The notes beneath the pieces are model-generated. The model made no database searches, was not told the origin of the DNA, and saw only the letters and a program-made list of their open reading frames with translations. Positions 60,888 to 64,000 of a DNA stretch of 64,000 bases are shown in pieces. Numbering within the stretch: position 1 is the stretch's first letter; every line of letters starts with the position of its first letter. Source of the stretch: Picocystis sp. L7 (taxonomy: Eukaryota; Chlorophyta; Picocystophyceae; Picocystales; Picocystaceae). The DNA lies in the NCBI GenBank assembly GCA_020975725.1, contig QXJR01000011.1, forward strand, positions 496,001 to 560,000, read 5' to 3'. The position numbers were made by a program, and so were the translations under genes.

Positions 60888-63239
60888 CTACTTGTGAATC
60901 TCCGTACATGGCCTCCGCCTTTTTTGCTGTGGTCTCCCCTTGCCACGTACCGATGGAGGGTTTAACATTTGGCATGCTCCTTGCGCATGGATTGGAACGT
61001 TAGGGGGTGACCCAAGCGATGAGTGTTTTTCTACTATGGTGGCGGCAAGTTTGTCAAGTTCCCTTAGTACGATATCGGTAGTGCTTGCATCATTCACACA
61101 TGATGCCAGCTCACATACATATTTGGCCTTTTGTTGGATTGCTACATAAACTTGTTCTTTTGTTTGCAATTCTTTCTCTCTAATGGCCAATAACTCAACA
61201 TTTGGAGCATTGCTTGTTGAGTAAAAGTCTTTATATGCATTCAATGTTCGTTGGTTGCATTCAAGCTTCCAATTTTCATTGAATTCATCACCTTTGAATG
61301 AGAAGATTTGCTTGTGAATATAGAGAGCCAACATATGCCTACAAGGCAAGCCCATGTTTAAGCTATATTGGCATGAACATCTCCCAAGGGAAGTTGAGCG
61401 GCTGTCCAATCTTGATGATATTCCTAGCTCCGCATCCAAAGAATTGGTAGTTTCAATGGTTTGCTCAGTAGCTTCATTAGCACCCTCCATACGGACACTA
61501 TTTGGCTCGTTGTGAGTTGAATTTGTACGAATTCTTTGAACATGATATTGTTCACTTGCCATCCCACCTTCTTTACTCACAAGGTAATATTGTGCTTGGT
61601 TTAGTTGCCCGCTCAGATGACGCCATGCAAATGGAGTGATGAAATCAGCCGCACTATCAAGAAGAGGTGAATGCAAAATCTGGCTAGCTTGAAATAGTCT
61701 CCCATGTAGAACACGCATATAATTTTCACTCATTTTCTCATTGGCGTATTCTGACAACTTGTTCAACAAGTGAGTTAACGAACTCCGAGAGGAAAGAAAC
61801 CCCTTGATGGCAGCGTGTATAGATTCTGACCGTTGAGTGGAATGAGCCCCTTGAGTGAAATGTTGCCAAGTCCATCTACTAGCCCATTGTCTCCTTTTTG
61901 CATACATCATATCTAAGTACCTTGTTGCTTTTTGTGTCGTCGTCCACTTTTTAGAAGGCATACTTGAAGAGCCCATTGATTTGTCGTTTGCTTGGTATGT
62001 CCCTTCATCGAGTGGGGCCTCTACTTGGGACGTTTTCCAATCATTGTGATCTTCGAAAGATGTACCTTTGGCACTTTTTCCACCCTTGTTGGCCCTCTCT
62101 GCTACAACCTTCGAAACAAGCTCCTTGAGCTGTTCAAAATCTCTCTCAAATGATTCGATTGACCGGGCATCCGAGTCCATTGCTATCTCCCAGAACAACT
62201 TGCGAAATGTGGACCATGAATTCCCAAGAATCGGCTTCAAGTTCTTCACCACGTTTTGTGCAAAGTGCCATAGGCATAGCAAATGAGTTACTTCCGGCCA
62301 TGTACTCTTCAATGCATATGCCATCGCTTGGTCACCATCTGTGAACACCACACGGGGTGCATGACTATTCGAAGCATCCTCGAGGGATTTGAAAACCCAC
62401 TCAAAATCTTCAACGGTCTCTTGCACGAGCAAAGAGCAAGCAACAATGACCGTCATCCCATTGGCATTAGTTGTACAAAAACACCCAAGCTTCATCCCAT
62501 GTCTATTCGTGGCATGACTAGTATCATAAAGAAGAACCCGCGAACTCGAAGCTTTGATCCACGCCTCTTTACCTTCCTCGAGGGTGAAGAATGCCCTCGA
62601 CAATCTTCCTTCATTATCGCAATGAATGTTCCACGACTTGCTATCATGACGGTTGCGAAGTAGATTTAGAAAGTCACTACAATCTCTTGCTTTTTCCCCC
62701 AAAGAAGGTGCCAACTTGTTACAAACATCCTTGTATGTCCACATTGGTGTTTCTCCTTTGTCTTTCATCATTTGTTGTAAGCTCACATGTATATCTCGCA
62801 TCCGCATACCCGATCGTAACAAGGATTGCCCATAATCCAATACTTCATTGGGAATGGTCCGTTCCGCGGGTATTACCCGCAATTCACCCGCATGATCCTC
62901 CTTGAACAATTCATGGTTGTGAACTAGGGAAATAAAGCGTTTCAAGTACCATTTGCCATCACGTTCCTCAACGATGAACCCATAGGGACAACCATTACAT
63001 TGAGTTGTTGTTCGCCGTATATGGGCTTGAGAGGGGCGGTTGCCACTTCTGCGACACAAGATTTTCTTCCTTTGTCCAGATTTTTTTGTAGCCGGTATCG
63101 ACCCACCAAACCGAACCCACGATTTACCATCTTCACACAAACTTAAAAATGTGTTCACTTCACACAAAGCCCCCTCAGCCGTAGACCAAGGGCCCTGTGG
63201 GAAGCCAACAGGCCCAATATGGAGTAAACTTTGCTCCAT
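60888..63239 (-). CDS. MULE transposase, FAR1/FHY3-like
   Basis: 783 aa from ATG 63239; an open frame continues into the right array but starts there only with TTG. Domains in order: a FAR1/WRKY-GCM1-type zinc-binding domain (CNGCPYGFIVEERDGKWYLK ... VHNHEL, C-x2-C ... H-x-H), a MULE DDE core with Asp in RVLLYDTSHATNRHG, Asp in RVVFTDGDQAMAYALKSTWP and Glu in HSTQRSESIHAAIKGF, the LLCLWHFAQNVVKNLKPIL helix between, a SWIM zinc finger CSCQYSLNMGLPCRHMLALY (C-x-C-xn-C-x-H), and a basic AT-hook-like tail (GKGRPQQKRRRPC). All catalytic and zinc residues are present and the frame is intact, so the gene may be functional. The start lies 34 bp from the right array, so the promoter probably lies within the array. 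Confidence 0.95.
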   Translation of the reverse strand: MEQSLLHIGPVGFPQGPWSTAEGALCEVNTFLSLCEDGKSWVRFGGSIPATKKSGQRKKILCRRSGNRPSQAHIRRTTTQCNGCPYGFIVEERDGKWYLKRFISLVHNHELFKEDHAGELRVIPAERTIPNEVLDYGQSLLRSGMRMRDIHVSLQQMMKDKGETPMWTYKDVCNKLAPSLGEKARDCSDFLNLLRNRHDSKSWNIHCDNEGRLSRAFFTLEEGKEAWIKASSSRVLLYDTSHATNRHGMKLGCFCTTNANGMTVIVACSLLVQETVEDFEWVFKSLEDASNSHAPRVVFTDGDQAMAYALKSTWPEVTHLLCLWHFAQNVVKNLKPILGNSWSTFRKLFWEIAMDSDARSIESFERDFEQLKELVSKVVAERANKGGKSAKGTSFEDHNDWKTSQVEAPLDEGTYQANDKSMGSSSMPSKKWTTTQKATRYLDMMYAKRRQWASRWTWQHFTQGAHSTQRSESIHAAIKGFLSSRSSLTHLLNKLSEYANEKMSENYMRVLHGRLFQASQILHSPLLDSAADFITPFAWRHLSGQLNQAQYYLVSKEGGMASEQYHVQRIRTNSTHNEPNSVRMEGANEATEQTIETTNSLDAELGISSRLDSRSTSLGRCSCQYSLNMGLPCRHMLALYIHKQIFSFKGDEFNENWKLECNQRTLNAYKDFYSTSNAPNVELLAIREKELQTKEQVYVAIQQKAKYVCELASCVNDASTTDIVLRELDKLAATIVEKHSSLGSPPNVPIHAQGACQMLNPPSVRGKGRPQQKRRRPCTEIHK

Positions 63240-63273
63240 GTGCTGAATGGGACCCAAGAGATCTGCCTCAATT

Positions 63274-64000
63274 ACCGTCGCCTGCTGTCCTGGATGCCTC
63301 CAAAGCAGCCCACCTGGCTGTCCGATGCCGTCACCTGCTGTCCTGGATGCCTCCAAAGCAGCCCACCTGGCTGTCCGATGCCGTCACCTGCTGTCCTGGA
63401 AGCCTCCAAAGCAGCCCACCTGGCTGTCCGATGCCGTCACCTGCTGTCCTGGAAGCCTCCAAAGCAGCCCACCTGGCTGTCCGATGCCGTCACCTGCTGT
63501 CCTGGAAGCCTCCAAAGCAGCCCACCTGGCTGTCCGATACCGTCACCTGCTGTCCTGGAAGCCTCCAAAGCAGCCCACCTGGCTGTCCGATGCCGTCACC
63601 TGCTGTCCTGGATGCCTCCAAAGCAGCCCACCTGGCTGTCCGATGCCGTCACCTGCTGTCCTGGAAGCCTCCAAAGCAGCCCACCTGGCTGTCCGATGCC
63701 GTCACCTGCTGTCCTGGATGCCTCCAAAGCAGCCCACCTGGCTGTCCGATGCCGTCACCTGCTGTAATGGATGCCTCCAAAGCAGCCCACCTGGCTGTCC
63801 GATACCGTCACCTGCTGTCCTGGATGCCTCCAAAGCAGCCCACCTGGCTGTCCGATGCCGTCACCTGCTGTCCTGGATGCCTCCAAAGCAGCCCACCTGG
63901 CTGTCCGATGCCGTCACCTGCTGTCCTGGATGCCTCCAAAGCAGCCCACCTGGCTGTCCGATGCCGTCACCTGCTGTCCTGGAAGCCTCCAAAGCAGCCC
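63274..64000. repeat. Right array, inverted copies of the 53-bp repeat, cut by the window edge
   Basis: At least 13.7 units in the reverse orientation relative to the left array. It carries the same variant classes, including one unit with CTGTAATGG (the complement of CCATTACAG) followed by one GATACC unit, in the same order as in the left array but about 9 units from the inner edge instead of about 22. The first unit at the inner edge reads CCGTCGCC instead of CCGTCACC. Confidence 0.97.

Larger units (their letters stand above)
59189..64000. mobile_element. Mutator-like (MULE) DNA transposon with 53-bp minisatellite inverted termini
   Basis: A single transposase gene on the minus strand (60888-63239) is flanked on the left by about 30 copies of a 53-bp repeat (59189-60770) and on the right by at least 13.7 copies of the same repeat in inverted orientation (63274 to the window end). 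The two arrays therefore form long terminal inverted repeats built of tandem units, as in foldback elements. The right end and any target-site duplication lie beyond the window. The 117-bp stretch 60771-60887 and the 34-bp stretch 63240-63273 are the only other internal non-coding DNA. The body is clearly more AT-rich than the host genes, suggesting a recent arrival or foreign origin. Confidence 0.9.

Noticed and set aside
63231-63767. 178-codon plus-strand frame in the right array
   Set aside because: Same repeat artefact, in the inverted arm.

Overview
The window looks like nuclear DNA of an intron-poor photosynthetic eukaryote, most likely a unicellular or simple alga with a primary plastid. 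It holds eukaryotic housekeeping genes (AP-1 mu, ribosomal protein L5, an RNA polymerase I/III subunit, VPS50, a WW/FF-domain protein, CCCH fingers) mixed with genes whose products carry plastid-type transit peptides: triosephosphate isomerase, BolA4, the 4-alpha-glucanotransferase DPE1, a PAP/fibrillin, a PSB33-like degenerate Rieske protein, an mTERF-like protein and a lipase. A peroxisomal acyl-CoA oxidase ends in SKL. Coding DNA is GC-rich. I cannot separate a red from an early-branching green lineage by reading alone.

Most genes are single-exon. I could place seven introns by protein continuity: two in TPI and one each in the LysM gene, the AP2 gene, BOLA4, RPAC1 and ACOX. They are about 100-400 nt long and GT-AG, and most lie near the 5' end, often inside the transit peptide. 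Five of the seven carry CTGAC within about 60 nt of the acceptor, a probable branch point.

Layout, left to right. 0-7.6 kb: SLC4-type bicarbonate transporter (cut by the edge), TPI, AP-1 mu, a MOZART2-like protein, an mTERF-like protein, glyoxalase I. 7.6-10.8 kb: no recognisable gene. 10.8-23.4 kb: LysM membrane protein, a small unknown, prolyl oligopeptidase, DPE1, a WW/FF-domain protein, a two-AP2-domain protein, BOLA4. 25.8-28.5 kb: an ankyrin/STI1 tail-anchored protein and RPL5. 28.9-32.7 kb: an AT-richer gene desert. 32.8-41.5 kb: a small membrane protein, a secreted V8-like protease, RPAC1, TXNDC17, a ParB-like protein, a coiled-coil protein. 43.6-58.4 kb: ACOX, VPS50, lipase, CCHC/WW protein, PSB33-like, F-box, PAP/fibrillin, CCCH protein. 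59.2 kb to the right edge: a Mutator-like (MULE) transposon whose long terminal inverted repeats are arrays of a 53-bp minisatellite.

Genes tend to alternate in direction. Convergent pairs are mostly 36-450 bp apart, while divergent pairs share 0.3-1.6 kb upstream regions. Those upstream regions recurrently carry CACGTG (G-box) palindromes, G-tracts of the form AAGGGGGGCATT, or GATCC-rich stretches. The plastid genes touch carbon metabolism (TPI, DPE1, possible bicarbonate import), Fe-S/thiol control (BolA4), photosystem II upkeep (PSB33-like) and thylakoid lipids (PAP). They are not an operon, only neighbours.

The best candidate for something unusual is the foldback-like MULE at the right end.
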